Shown here in pieces: positions 14,987 through 24,009 of a DNA stretch of 33,322 nt (the first letter of the stretch is position 1; each line of letters starts with the position of its first letter). The stretch comes from Chlamydiales bacterium. Its GTDB lineage: Bacteria; Chlamydiota; Chlamydiia; Chlamydiales; JARBTN01. The DNA lies in the NCBI GenBank assembly GCA_029240195.1, contig JARBTN010000012.1, positions 1-33,322 of the forward strand, in the 5' to 3' direction. The translations under genes and the position numbers were made by a program. Below the pieces are notes generated by a model. It was not told the DNA's origin. It was given only the letters and a program-made list of their open reading frames with translations, and searched no databases.

Positions 14987-16578
14987 CAGATCTCCGGCTT
15001 ATCTGCTAGAATGCCCATGGCAGCATAGAGTTTATATTCGTTGATGATCTGGTCGATGACGCTCGATAATAAGCGGATATTTGCCTGTCTCAGCTCTTTT
15101 TCCGCCTGCAAGACATCGAAGTTGTTGGCCATCCCCCGCTCAAACTTGAGCTGCGAAAGGTAGAGCTTACCCTCTGCATTTTTGATCACTTCCTGAACTT
15201 TGGCCTTCTTATCTTTGGCCAAAAGCAGCTGGCGCAAGGTGCGTCGAGTCTCTAAGACCACCGTCTCTTTGGTCTGATCTAAATCGCGCTGGGCCGTCTG
15301 AATGGCCAGCATGCTTTGCGTGTAGGCCAGCTTTTCTTTGGAGCGCTCTAAATCGCCTCCAGTGGAAAGGCCCAGCTCCCAGCGACCGTCATTCCAATCC
15401 CGCCCAAGCTTTTTGATTCTCTCTGCCTGAGAGTGGGTCTTGTAGCTAAAATTTAAATTGAGGTCGGGCAGCATCCCCTCTTCAGCGCGCTTAGAAAGGC
15501 GCATATTTTCGCTGAGGCGATCGGCGGCCTGATCGATTTCAATGCGCTTTTTTAAAGCCGTCTCGACCACCTCTTCAAAGTTGAATTCGGTCTCGCGAAA
15601 CTCTAAGGACGCGTCGAGCGCGACTTCGGCATCCAAGGGGAGGGCGAGCAGATCTTTAAAACGGTCTTGCACATCGAGCAACTGAGATTTAGAGCTGAGC
15701 AACTGCTCTTCGGCCTGTTTAAGCTCCATCTCCGCCCGATAGACATCCAAAGAATCGGAAAGGCCAATCCGCTCCTTAATCAGGGCAGACTCTAAATAGG
15801 TCTTTAGCCGGTGATAGGACTCTTCATTCAACAGCACGGTCTGTTGGTTTTTAACTAAGTCGTATAAAGTAGATACCACATTGACAATCAGGGAAACCTC
15901 TGCCATGTAGAAAGAGCGGCAGGCAGACCGGAAGTTAAATTCGGCGGTCTTGATGGGCGAGAGGTTGTATTCCCGACTAAAACCGCGAAAAAGCGGCTGC
16001 GTTAAGGAAAAGCGCACATTAGAGCTATAGCGGTCGGGGTGGCGGCTCAAGGAGGGCTCGATTGCCAGCTTGGTGCCGAAGGACAGCTGCTTTCTAAATT
16101 CAAAGCCCGCCCGATAAAATCCTTGAGTTGTCGTCACCTCGGTCGTCGTCGGCAAAGCTGGGGGCAGCGGAGTGGTCGTGACAGTAGTGGTGTGCGGCTT
16201 GAGCTCAAAGCCGCTCCTTGGCAATATCTTCAGCTCAAATTCGCTGCCGGAGTAGTCTAAGTTGAGCTTGGCTTTCGAGACTTGATCCAAAGAGCCCACT
16301 AGCTTGCGATTGGAGGTGAGCGCTCGGTTGATGGCCCCTTCCAGCGTGAAGGTATAGCGGCCACTCTCTATAGAAATAGGCTCCTCTTCCTCGAGATCTT
16401 TGATCGGATCGGGCGTGGGATTTTGCACAGGAGGCGCCTCCTGCTTTAAAATCGCCTCTTCCCGAATTTCTTGAGAAGAATGCTTGAGGGGGGAGGGCGC
16501 CAACTTTTCCGGCGCATCCCTTCGGCAAGCAGCCAGACATGTTAAAAGGATTAAGGGCAAAGCTTTTTTCATTTTCAA
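14986..16578 (-). CDS. TolC-like outer membrane efflux lipoprotein
   Basis: This 530-residue outer-membrane efflux channel subunit starts with a lipoprotein signal, hydrophobic LPLILLT followed by the lipobox LAAC with the acylated cysteine at residue 18. A Pro/Glu-rich linker follows, then the OEP repeats: YTFTLEGAINRALTSNRKLV (start of the first repeat), and long heptad-rich helices such as EMELKQAEEQLLSSKSQLLD and LKFERGMANNFDVLQAEKEL near the end. The latter is the conserved 'G..n..dvl.ae..l' signature. It is the first gene of the efflux operon, so its promoter should lie in 16579-16740, where a TTGACA-like hexamer exists on the minus strand but the matching -10 is poor. A lipid-anchored TolC is typical of the NodT/OprM branch. 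Confidence 0.92.
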   Translation of the reverse strand: MKMKKALPLILLTCLAACRRDAPEKLAPSPLKHSSQEIREEAILKQEAPPVQNPTPDPIKDLEEEEPISIESGRYTFTLEGAINRALTSNRKLVGSLDQVSKAKLNLDYSGSEFELKILPRSGFELKPHTTTVTTTPLPPALPTTTEVTTTQGFYRAGFEFRKQLSFGTKLAIEPSLSRHPDRYSSNVRFSLTQPLFRGFSREYNLSPIKTAEFNFRSACRSFYMAEVSLIVNVVSTLYDLVKNQQTVLLNEESYHRLKTYLESALIKERIGLSDSLDVYRAEMELKQAEEQLLSSKSQLLDVQDRFKDLLALPLDAEVALDASLEFRETEFNFEEVVETALKKRIEIDQAADRLSENMRLSKRAEEGMLPDLNLNFSYKTHSQAERIKKLGRDWNDGRWELGLSTGGDLERSKEKLAYTQSMLAIQTAQRDLDQTKETVVLETRRTLRQLLLAKDKKAKVQEVIKNAEGKLYLSQLKFERGMANNFDVLQAEKELRQANIRLLSSVIDQIINEYKLYAAMGILADKPEI

Positions 16579-16749
16579 AGCAAATCCATCAGTTCAATAG
16601 AGGAGCTCTCGACCCCACTTGGCAGCATCATATGCAAACCTCACAAGTAGGTAAATAAAAATTTGATTTGTGTCAATTGCAAATTGGTTCCATAGAGCGA
16701 GGGCATCTCCCCAAAAGCGCCGAATCTATTCTAAAAAAGCTGTTTTAAA

Positions 16750-16777
16750 TTGATTTTTCATTAAAATCAGCTATAAT
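16750..16777 (+). promoter_or_regulatory. Candidate upstream promoter of the tamA-mla operon
   Basis: TTGATT (16750-16755) and a perfect TATAAT (16772-16777) are separated by 16 nt. It would give a leader of about 215 nt before tamA. The spacer contains a short perfect inverted repeat, GATTTT/AAAATC, which could be an operator. Confidence 0.45.
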
Positions 16778-16940
16778 AGTTGATAATTTTAATCATAAAA
16801 CAATTGATTGAATTCTCCCTCATCAGCCGAGCGCTCCATTCATTAAATGCTGACCCCTGACGCCACCTCTAGTTCAGCACAGTTAGGAATTAAGCCTTAA
16901 GCTTCTATACCTTCTGAAAGGCTGCAATTGGAAAGCGCCT

Positions 16941-16968
16941 TTGACTTTTGTCGCAAGATGTATACAAT
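16941..16968 (+). promoter_or_regulatory. Candidate proximal promoter of the tamA-mla operon
   Basis: TTGACT (16941-16946) and TACAAT (16963-16968) are separated by 16 nt, each one base from consensus. The implied start lies about 20-25 nt before the ATG at 16998, and an AAGAGAG ribosome-binding site fits between them. Confidence 0.6.
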
Positions 16969-16997
16969 GGGGGAATCTTGAGGGGTAAAGAGAGCCA

Positions 16998-18878
16998 ATG
17001 CTGAGAGTATTTTTTTTATGTCTTCTCTTATTCGTAGTCGGCTTAGAAGGGGTGGAGAGAAAGCTGCGCGTCGAAATTGAAGGCGTTCACGATGAAGAGA
17101 TCAAGAGCTTTTTAAAGGAGCTTGCTAAAAAACGCTACGACGGGTCGGGACCTGCCCCCTCTGCCGCTTTGCTGGCGCGCCGTGCGGAGTCAGATATCCA
17201 TACCCTTTTAGAATACCTCAAAAGCCAAAGCTATTTCAGCGCCCATATCGACTACAGCATCGATGCTGAAAAAGATCCGCCCCGTTTAAAATATAGCGTC
17301 CATCTCGGCCCAGCCTACCCCATCGAAGAGATCACCATCCAAGGCTCGCCTCCCCTGTCTAAAGTGCTTTTTCTCGACGTCCTGTTGGCCAAAGAAAAGG
17401 CGCAAAGTCTCGATTACCCCTACAATCTCTTAAGTTTAAAAAAAATTGGCCTGCAAAAAAAAGACCCGGCCAAAGCCTCGCTCATTTTATTTGCCGAAAA
17501 GCAAATTGAAAGCACCCTCAAAGATGCCGGATACCCATTTGCGCGCGTGATCGACCGCAAGGTGCTGGTGGATGTGGAGAAAAAGACAGCCTCTGTTGGC
17601 TACCTGGTCACAAGTGGCCCGGAACTAAAGTTTGGCCAGATAGAAATCAAGGGGCTAGAGACCATTCAAGAGAGGCTGCTCTGCAAAAAAATCGCCTGGC
17701 GAGAAGGGCAGCTCTACCGAGAGTCCCTCGTTAGGAAGACGCAAGAGAAGCTAGATAGCACAGGGCTATTTCAAATCGTCAACATCTCCAGCGGCAAAGA
17801 GGAGCTCGGGCAATTGCCGATGGAGATCACCGTGGCCGAATCGCCGCAAAAACTGATCGGCGCCGGTATCTCCTATTCAGCTGAGCAAAGCTTTGGGCTC
17901 AATGTCGAGTGGGCGCATCAGAACATGCGCGGGCTCGGCGAAACTTTGAACACCTCCTTTGACCTCTCTAAGCAGCGCCAAAAGGGATCGATCGGCTATT
18001 TGCAGCCCGATTTCATGAAGGTGGATCAAGATCTGCTCTGGCTTTGCGAGTATGAGAAAAAGAAAGAGGAACTCTACGATGAAATCTCCACCACCCTCTC
18101 TTCTATCTTAGAGCAGGATGTGACGCCCAAGTTCAACTACTCCATCGGCGGAGCCATCGAGTTCCTGCGCTCTTTGCCGTCCAAAAATCCCTCTCTTCCA
18201 CCCCCTCCCAAAAAAAAATTGGACAACTTCACCTTGTTTAAAGTGCCCATTTTACTGCGCTGGTCCAACACCAACATCAAATTGCAGCCCACACAAGGGG
18301 TGGTTTTGATGGCTTCCCTGACGCCCACGCGGCAAATCATCCGCCCTAACTTTTTTTACCTCAACACCATGCTGACAGGGATTGTTTACCGGCCGCTCAA
18401 TAAAAGCCACTCTCTCTCTTTGGCCACCAAACTGAAGGTGGGATCGATGGCTTTCTTGAGCCGCAACCCGCTAAGTCGCGACAATATCCCTAAATCCAAG
18501 CTGGTCTATTCCGGCGGCGAAGATACCTTGCGCGGCTATAGCAATGAGAAAGTTTGCCCCCTAGTAGACGATGGATCAATAGATGGAATCTTGAAGGGGG
18601 GCTACTCTCTCGCCGCCCTCTCATTTGAGCTTCGAGGGCGAAAGACGAAAGATTGGGGATGGGTCATCTTCTATGAGGTGGGCAACGTCTTTGCCAGTAC
18701 CACGCCCCATATTGACAGGAAGATGCTTCAATCGGCAGGCATCGGGGTGCGCTACCTGACCCCAATCGGCCCTTTGCGCTTCGATGTCGCCATGCCCTTG
18801 AATCGACGCAAGTATCTACAGGGAGGCTGGATCGACCACGCCTACGAGCTTTACTTTAATATTGGCCATACATTTTGA
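16998..18878 (+). CDS. tamA: Omp85-family outer membrane protein, TamA-like
   Basis: This 626-residue protein begins with a signal peptide (LRVFFLCLLLFVVGLEG). Successive POTRA domains follow in about residues 20-290, for example RLKYSVHLGPAYPIEEITIQ, LVTSGPELKFGQIEIKGLET and LDSTGLFQIVNISSG. The C-terminal half is a 16-stranded beta-barrel. The Omp85 L6 motif is LRGY (511-514) after VYSGGEDT, and the last residue is Phe in YFNIGHTF, the beta-signal read by the BAM machine. It could be read as BamA, but three rather than five POTRA domains and the directly following tamB make TamA the better call. TamA works with TamB in outer-membrane protein assembly and in moving phospholipid across the periplasm. 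First gene of the operon. Confidence 0.85.
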   Translation: MLRVFFLCLLLFVVGLEGVERKLRVEIEGVHDEEIKSFLKELAKKRYDGSGPAPSAALLARRAESDIHTLLEYLKSQSYFSAHIDYSIDAEKDPPRLKYSVHLGPAYPIEEITIQGSPPLSKVLFLDVLLAKEKAQSLDYPYNLLSLKKIGLQKKDPAKASLILFAEKQIESTLKDAGYPFARVIDRKVLVDVEKKTASVGYLVTSGPELKFGQIEIKGLETIQERLLCKKIAWREGQLYRESLVRKTQEKLDSTGLFQIVNISSGKEELGQLPMEITVAESPQKLIGAGISYSAEQSFGLNVEWAHQNMRGLGETLNTSFDLSKQRQKGSIGYLQPDFMKVDQDLLWLCEYEKKKEELYDEISTTLSSILEQDVTPKFNYSIGGAIEFLRSLPSKNPSLPPPPKKKLDNFTLFKVPILLRWSNTNIKLQPTQGVVLMASLTPTRQIIRPNFFYLNTMLTGIVYRPLNKSHSLSLATKLKVGSMAFLSRNPLSRDNIPKSKLVYSGGEDTLRGYSNEKVCPLVDDGSIDGILKGGYSLAALSFELRGRKTKDWGWVIFYEVGNVFASTTPHIDRKMLQSAGIGVRYLTPIGPLRFDVAMPLNRRKYLQGGWIDHAYELYFNIGHTF

Positions 18879-18888
18879 GGAACGACTG

Positions 18889-21800
18889 ATGAAAGACAGC
18901 TGGTTTTTTTTCAAAGGGCTCATCTCCTTCCTTCTCTCTTTAATGGGAGCGGCCATTCTCTGCTTTTACTTTTTGATATTCAGCGTCGTCTACTGGCAAG
19001 AGCCTCTAAAAGAGCTCATCGAAAATCGCTGCGAGCAAGAGATTGCCATCGGCACCATTGCCTACCACTTTCCCCTCTCCCTATCGATCGACTCCTTAGA
19101 GATTGGACAAGGCCGGCAGACCCTCTCCTTAAAAAATTTAGTCGGCTCCTTTTCCTTTAAAAAATTGCTCCTGAAGCAGACCTTCAGCCCGCAAATGTAT
19201 GTCGAAGAGGCGGCCCTTTCTGTCGAAGAGGCCGAGTCGCTTGATGTGGACTTCGATGATCTCCCTTTAGAGGCCCTCTGCTCCTTTTTAGAACATTGCC
19301 CAATCAATATTGAGCTATCGATCCAGCCTAAAGAAAAGGTATCCCTTCCCGAAACGGGGCTGCAAGTGCGCTTTCAGCTGCACGCCGCCTACCAAAAAAA
19401 AGAGCAGCTGCTCTCTTTAGAACTTCTCTTAAAAAAAGGCAAAAGGCAGCTGGCCCTCATGGTCAAAAGCGACCTCAGCCCCGATAGCCTCCTCCTAAAT
19501 ACCCGCATTGAAGATTCTCTCGGCCTCTTTCAAAAGGTGAGCGGTTCAGCGATTGACTTTAGCCACCTCTATGGAGATATTCTCTACGACAGGGAAAGAG
19601 AGGGCGATGAACCTTTGGCCTCCCTTTCTTTTACTCTCCTCGGCACTTACCCCAAGCTCATTGAAGATGGATTGGAGCGCTTTCAGATGAGAGGCCAGAT
19701 GCTAGCTTTAAAAGATGCCTGCCATGTCCAGTCCCTCTCGGCCTCTTCTCGCGATGGCGATCTCTCCGCCTCTTTTCAAATCGACCGCCACGGGTTGATC
19801 CAAGAGGCTGCCTTAGCCGGGCGCATCTACCCATCCCTCTTGCAAGGCTTGGACGGCATCCAAAGAGAGGGGCTTTTGACATTCAATGGCATACTCAAAG
19901 GAGAATGGAATAAGCCCCATTGCGCGCTTGCCTGCCATGTGCCGCCAAATACTATCCAGGGCATCGCCATGCCTCTTGACTTCTTCTTAGATGCCACGCT
20001 CGACCAGGTGCTGCAAGGATCGCTCTCCCTCAAGAGCGAATCGGCGACGCCGATCAAGATGAACTCCCTCTTCATGCTCAATTTGCAAAATAATACCTTC
20101 TCTTTAGAGACTCTGGACGCCCATTTGGAAAGCTTAAAGGTCAATGGCTCCTTCTCCTCCACTCCCGATGGGGTGAAGACACAAGTGGATTTCGTCGGCG
20201 ACTTAGCGCTTCTGAACTCCTTTGCTGCGCTCAATGTGGAGGGATCGGCGACAGGCTCCCTCTCAGCCACTTTTCCCCCAAAAGAGCCTCCCGCCCTCAT
20301 CGCGCAAGTTCAAATATCGCCCCTTTCCTTTGGAATCTCTCATATTGAAGAGGCCCATGTCACAGCCAGCTATCAAAAGGGGCAAATGCAAGGCTCTATT
20401 CAAGCCGAACGCTGCACCTTCGGCCATCTGCTCTTTGACGAAGTCGAGGGCTCTTTGGCCACAAGCGGCACCGACTCCTACACCTTTCAAGGGCATGCCA
20501 CCTGCTTAAAAGAAATCTTTGAACTCGGCTTGGAGGGCTCCGTTGCCCTGTCCCCCGATTTAGTCCACCTCTTTTTGCAAAAAGGCTATCTCAGCGTCAA
20601 AGATGAGCGCATCGAAAGCTCCCCTTTCCACCTCTCAGCCTCTCCTTCTCACTTAACATGTGATGCCATCCGCTTTAGATCCCATTATGGAGAGGCTTCT
20701 TTAGATTTGGGCATCACAGAACAGCTCTTCTCCGCCGAATTGCAAGCGCGCCACTTTCCCATCCACCCCTTCTCTTTGCTAGCCTTGCCCATTCCCTTGG
20801 ATGGCCATTTGAGCGCCCACTTGAAATTGACCGGTGTGCAAGGGGAGATGAGCGGGTTTTGCCAAGCCGACATTGAGAATGTGCTCTTATCGCTCTTAAA
20901 AAAGCGCGGGCCCTCCTCCTTTCCCCCTGTCAACTTCCACATAGAAGGCAAGCTGCAAGAGGAAAACCTCTCTTTTTCCAGCAGCCTCTCCTCGAAAGAT
21001 AGCCAAGGCAAATGGAGCGGCGCTTTGCACCTCATCAAAGATGAGGCTTTTGCCGGCTACTGGCCCCATTTGAGCCTTCCCTATCGTTTAAGCCTAGACA
21101 CCAAGATGGAAAGCGCTTTTTCATGCAAGGGAAGCATCGCTCCCTATCTAGAATGGTTTTTGCCCGATGCCAAAGAAGCCAAGGCGCACCTCGACGGGGC
21201 ATTCACCTTAAATGGCAGCCTCAAAGATCCTATCTGCCATGGCCAAGCTTCTCTCTCTGATGCCTATTTTGAAAGCTTGAGCTCTGGACTTTGCATCGAT
21301 AAAATTACAGCCAAGCTTTTGGCCACAGGAGGGCGGACCCTCTCCTTGGTTGGCGAAGGGTTTTCAGGCAAAGAGGGCAAGGTCAGCGGCAGCGGCATCC
21401 TCTCCTTGAAAAAGTTCTTGCCCTACCACATGGATTTTCAGCTGTCTAAAGTGACGATCTTAGACTTGCCCGACATGACCGCTTCGAGCAATGGCCAGCT
21501 TTCCCTGGTCGGCTCTTTGAGAAGCGCCAAGCTGTCCGGAGAGCTGAACCTCATCCGTGCCGACATCTTAATCCCCCCTCCCCCACCTAATTTTGAGATG
21601 GTGGAGGTGCTCTACCTCATGCCGGAGAAGAAAAAAAATAAGCGCAAAGCGCCGTTCGCCTCCTCCTTCCCAGTCGAATATGACCTGAAGCTAAATGTGG
21701 TGCACAACGCTTTTTTAGAAGGAAGAGGGCTCTCCTCTGAGTGGCAAGGGCGCCTGCATCTGACCGGCATGGATAGCGACATCAAATACGCCGGCTCTTT

Positions 21801-22383
21801 CAACATCCGCCGCGGCGAATTTGCCATCGGCGGGCGCCCCTTTAAAATTGAAGAGGGATCGATCATCTTCAGCGACACGCTAAAAGAGAGCCCGCTCAAT
21901 GTCATCGCCTCGTTGCAGCTCAACACCATCTACATCATGGCTGAAATTCGGGGGCCGATCAATAACCCCATCATCTTGCTCCAATCGCGCCCGAGCATGC
22001 CCGAAAAAGACATCCTCTCCTGGGTGCTCTTTAATAAGAGCGCCGGCCAAATTTCCCCGGCCGAAGCGTGGAACATCGCCAACGCGGCCCTGCAAATCAA
22101 CGGAGGCTACGACATCGAGCTATTGCGCCGCTTGCGAAAAGGGCTTAACCTTGACCGCTTTGAAATTTCTGCCAACCCGACCGATCCGCGCAATACCCTC
22201 TCTTTACAGGCCGGTAAGTACCTCTTCAACGATGTCTTCATCTCCATCAACAAGGTATTCAATTCGGAATTGAACGCTTTTTCAATAGAGCTTGAATTAA
22301 AAAAGCACATTAAACTACAAGCTGAAATAGCAGAGGATAGGCAGGAGTCTAGATTAAGGATTCAGTGGCAAAAGCGTTATTAA
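18889..22383 (+). CDS. tamB: TamB-family inter-membrane bridge protein (AsmA-like)
   Basis: The start is placed at the ATG at 18889, which has GAGG at 18877-18880 and begins 11 nt after the tamA stop; the frame could open earlier at 18862. The 1164-residue product has one N-terminal membrane helix (about 6-36), then about 900 residues of repetitive beta-sheet with recurring 'G.l..' and 'hygeasLdl' patterns, as in the beta-taco groove of AsmA-like proteins. It ends with the TamB (DUF490) domain: SFNIRRGEFAIGGRPFKIEE, IIFSDTLKESPLNVIA, RGPINNPIILLQSRP, PEKDILSWVLF and LSLQAGKYLFNDVFISINKV. TamB spans the periplasm and is thought to conduct phospholipids to the outer membrane. The mlaEFD genes downstream give the same theme. 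It is somewhat shorter than E. coli TamB (1259). Confidence 0.92.
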   Translation: MKDSWFFFKGLISFLLSLMGAAILCFYFLIFSVVYWQEPLKELIENRCEQEIAIGTIAYHFPLSLSIDSLEIGQGRQTLSLKNLVGSFSFKKLLLKQTFSPQMYVEEAALSVEEAESLDVDFDDLPLEALCSFLEHCPINIELSIQPKEKVSLPETGLQVRFQLHAAYQKKEQLLSLELLLKKGKRQLALMVKSDLSPDSLLLNTRIEDSLGLFQKVSGSAIDFSHLYGDILYDREREGDEPLASLSFTLLGTYPKLIEDGLERFQMRGQMLALKDACHVQSLSASSRDGDLSASFQIDRHGLIQEAALAGRIYPSLLQGLDGIQREGLLTFNGILKGEWNKPHCALACHVPPNTIQGIAMPLDFFLDATLDQVLQGSLSLKSESATPIKMNSLFMLNLQNNTFSLETLDAHLESLKVNGSFSSTPDGVKTQVDFVGDLALLNSFAALNVEGSATGSLSATFPPKEPPALIAQVQISPLSFGISHIEEAHVTASYQKGQMQGSIQAERCTFGHLLFDEVEGSLATSGTDSYTFQGHATCLKEIFELGLEGSVALSPDLVHLFLQKGYLSVKDERIESSPFHLSASPSHLTCDAIRFRSHYGEASLDLGITEQLFSAELQARHFPIHPFSLLALPIPLDGHLSAHLKLTGVQGEMSGFCQADIENVLLSLLKKRGPSSFPPVNFHIEGKLQEENLSFSSSLSSKDSQGKWSGALHLIKDEAFAGYWPHLSLPYRLSLDTKMESAFSCKGSIAPYLEWFLPDAKEAKAHLDGAFTLNGSLKDPICHGQASLSDAYFESLSSGLCIDKITAKLLATGGRTLSLVGEGFSGKEGKVSGSGILSLKKFLPYHMDFQLSKVTILDLPDMTASSNGQLSLVGSLRSAKLSGELNLIRADILIPPPPPNFEMVEVLYLMPEKKKNKRKAPFASSFPVEYDLKLNVVHNAFLEGRGLSSEWQGRLHLTGMDSDIKYAGSFNIRRGEFAIGGRPFKIEEGSIIFSDTLKESPLNVIASLQLNTIYIMAEIRGPINNPIILLQSRPSMPEKDILSWVLFNKSAGQISPAEAWNIANAALQINGGYDIELLRRLRKGLNLDRFEISANPTDPRNTLSLQAGKYLFNDVFISINKVFNSELNAFSIELELKKHIKLQAEIAEDRQESRLRIQWQKRY

Positions 22384-22431
22384 ATAAAAGGGGATGTGCG
22401 CTAGTATTTCCCTTTACAGTTGAAAGGCAGC

Positions 22432-23241
22432 ATGATTTTGACCCATTTACAAAATGCCATATTTTCTTACCTGATTGAGGTCGGCGCTTTTTTTGCCATG
22501 ATCTGGGAGGTGATCTGCATCGCCTGCTTTAGACCCCCTTCATGGAAGCTGATCCGCGATCAGCTCTACGAGATTGGCGTACTCTCTTTGCCCGTTGTCG
22601 CCATCACCGGCTTTTGCACCGGCACCGTGCTAGCAGCCCAGTCCTTTTTTCAACTCTCTGACAAGGGACTAGCCGGAGCGACCGGGATCATGGTCGCCAA
22701 ATCGATGATCGTCGAGCTCGGCCCCGTCTTGACAGCCTTTATGGTCACCGGCCGAGTCGGCGCGGCCATGTGCGCGGAGCTCGGCACCATGCGCGTCACC
22801 GAACAGATCGATGCCCTCTGCAGCATGGCCGTCGATCCCCTGCAGCACCTGGTGGTGCCCCGCTTCATTGCCGGCTGCTTCATGCTTCCTCTGCTCACTG
22901 TCTTCAGCGCCGCCATGGGCATCGGCGGTGGGTTTATCCTCTCTGTCTACCTCTACGGCATGCAGCCCCAGTCTTTCATCGATCCGCTCCCCGTCCACCT
23001 TTGCAACTTCGACTTCATCAGCGGCTTTGTTAAAGCGTTTTTTTTCGGATTCGTCATCGTCTCCATCTCCTGCTATAGAGGAACAAAGACAAAAGGTGGC
23101 GCCCAAGGCGTCGGCCGCGCCACCACCCAAAGCGTGGTCATCTGCTACTCCACCATTTTAATTGGCAACTTCTTTGTCACCATCGGCCTGAATAATTTTT
23201 ATTGGTATGTGCAAAATTTAATTAAAACATGGTTTTCCTGA
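22432..23241 (+). CDS. mlaE: MlaE-type MCE transporter permease
   Basis: This inner-membrane permease of an MCE phospholipid ABC transporter has 269 residues from the ATG at 22432, chosen over a TTG at 22420 because GAAAGG lies just upstream. It has about five to six hydrophobic segments. The family signature is long and intact: SMIVELGPVLTAFMVTGRVG followed by AAMCAELGTMRVTEQIDAL, then DPLQHLVVPRF and the C-terminal SCYRGTKTKGGAQGVGRATT. It forms the membrane core with the ATPase (mlaF) and the MCE-domain protein (mlaD) that follow. It starts 48 nt after tamB, so the five genes probably share a transcript. Confidence 0.95.
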   Translation: MILTHLQNAIFSYLIEVGAFFAMIWEVICIACFRPPSWKLIRDQLYEIGVLSLPVVAITGFCTGTVLAAQSFFQLSDKGLAGATGIMVAKSMIVELGPVLTAFMVTGRVGAAMCAELGTMRVTEQIDALCSMAVDPLQHLVVPRFIAGCFMLPLLTVFSAAMGIGGGFILSVYLYGMQPQSFIDPLPVHLCNFDFISGFVKAFFFGFVIVSISCYRGTKTKGGAQGVGRATTQSVVICYSTILIGNFFVTIGLNNFYWYVQNLIKTWFS

Positions 23242-23999
23242 TGATTGTCGTTCACCAGCTCAAGAAGACCTACGGCTCTTTTGAGGTGCTCAAAGGGCTC
23301 GATTTGTCTGTCGCTCCAAATGAAGCTGTCGTCATCTTAGGGCGCTCGGGAGTCGGCAAAAGCGTATTGCTCAAACAAATCATCGGCATCGAAAAGCCCG
23401 ATTCAGGTTGGATTGAGATCAACCACGTGCGCATCACCGACTTAAAAAAGCCCTACCTGACCCCTGCGCTCAAGGAAGTGGGCATGGTCTTTCAAGCATC
23501 CGCCCTCTTTGATTCGATGACGATAGGCGAAAACACCGCCTTCTTCCTCTCCCACCACGAAGACCCCGTCGCGCAGAAAAAGCTGCCGGAGAGCGAGATT
23601 AAAGACCGCGTCGCCGAAGCTTTGGCCATGGTGGGTCTCGCCGGCTTTGAGCATAAGATGCCAAGCGATCTCTCAGGCGGGCAAAAAAGGCGGGCCGCCC
23701 TAGCCCGGCTCATCATCTACCGTCCCAAGGTCATGCTCTTTGATGAGCCGACGACGGGGCTCGATCCCATCACCGCTCAGCATATCAACGAGTTGATCTT
23801 GACGACAAAAGAAAAGCTGCAATCGACGATTATCTTAGTCACCCACGATATCCACTCAGCCCTCTACATTGGTGACAAACTGGCCTTGCACGATCAAGGT
23901 AAAATAGCCCATATCGCACCTAAAAAAGAGTTCTTCCAAATCGACGACCCTCTTGTGCGCGGCTTTTACGAAAATTCGATCATTAAACCTTACGCTTAG
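23241..23999 (+). CDS. mlaF: MlaF-type MCE transporter ATPase
   Basis: This 252-residue ABC ATPase has Walker A GRSGVGKS (34-41), Q-loop MVFQASALFDSMT, signature LSGGQKRRAALARL, Walker B with FDEPTTGLDP and the switch histidine in VTHDIHSA. The ALFDSMTIGEN and GLDPITAQHINELI strings are specific to the MlaF group. The start is taken at the ATG at 23241, which shares one base with the mlaE stop (TGATG); an in-frame ATG at 23229 would add four residues. Neither has a strong ribosome-binding site, consistent with coupled translation. It powers lipid exchange between the inner membrane and the MCE ring. Confidence 0.95.
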   Translation: MIVVHQLKKTYGSFEVLKGLDLSVAPNEAVVILGRSGVGKSVLLKQIIGIEKPDSGWIEINHVRITDLKKPYLTPALKEVGMVFQASALFDSMTIGENTAFFLSHHEDPVAQKKLPESEIKDRVAEALAMVGLAGFEHKMPSDLSGGQKRRAALARLIIYRPKVMLFDEPTTGLDPITAQHINELILTTKEKLQSTIILVTHDIHSALYIGDKLALHDQGKIAHIAPKKEFFQIDDPLVRGFYENSIIKPYA

Positions 24000-24009
24000 G
24001 AGCGCTCCC

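Larger units (their letters stand above)
16579..16997. other. Divergent promoter region between the efflux operon and the tamA-mla operon
   Basis: This 419-bp interval has no convincing coding frame. It contains two good rightward promoter candidates (16750-16777 and 16941-16968), a GATTTT-CATT-AAAATC hairpin (about 16752-16769) that overlaps the spacer of the first, and A/T-rich flanks. For the leftward operon, a TTGACA hexamer is visible on the minus strand near 16675, but without a convincing -10. Confidence 0.6.

Noticed and set aside
16998..18878. Reading the Omp85 protein as BamA
   Set aside because: The POTRA part is too short for five domains and tamB follows directly, so TamA is preferred; a phylogeny would settle it.
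18862..18888. Upstream start for tamB overlapping the tamA end
   Set aside because: The ATG at 18889 has GAGG at correct spacing and gives a normal N-terminal membrane anchor, so the longer form is unlikely.
23953..24009. Extended N-terminus of mlaD inside mlaF
   Set aside because: AGGAG sits 7 nt before the ATG at 24010, and the extra residues before the membrane helix do not resemble the family.
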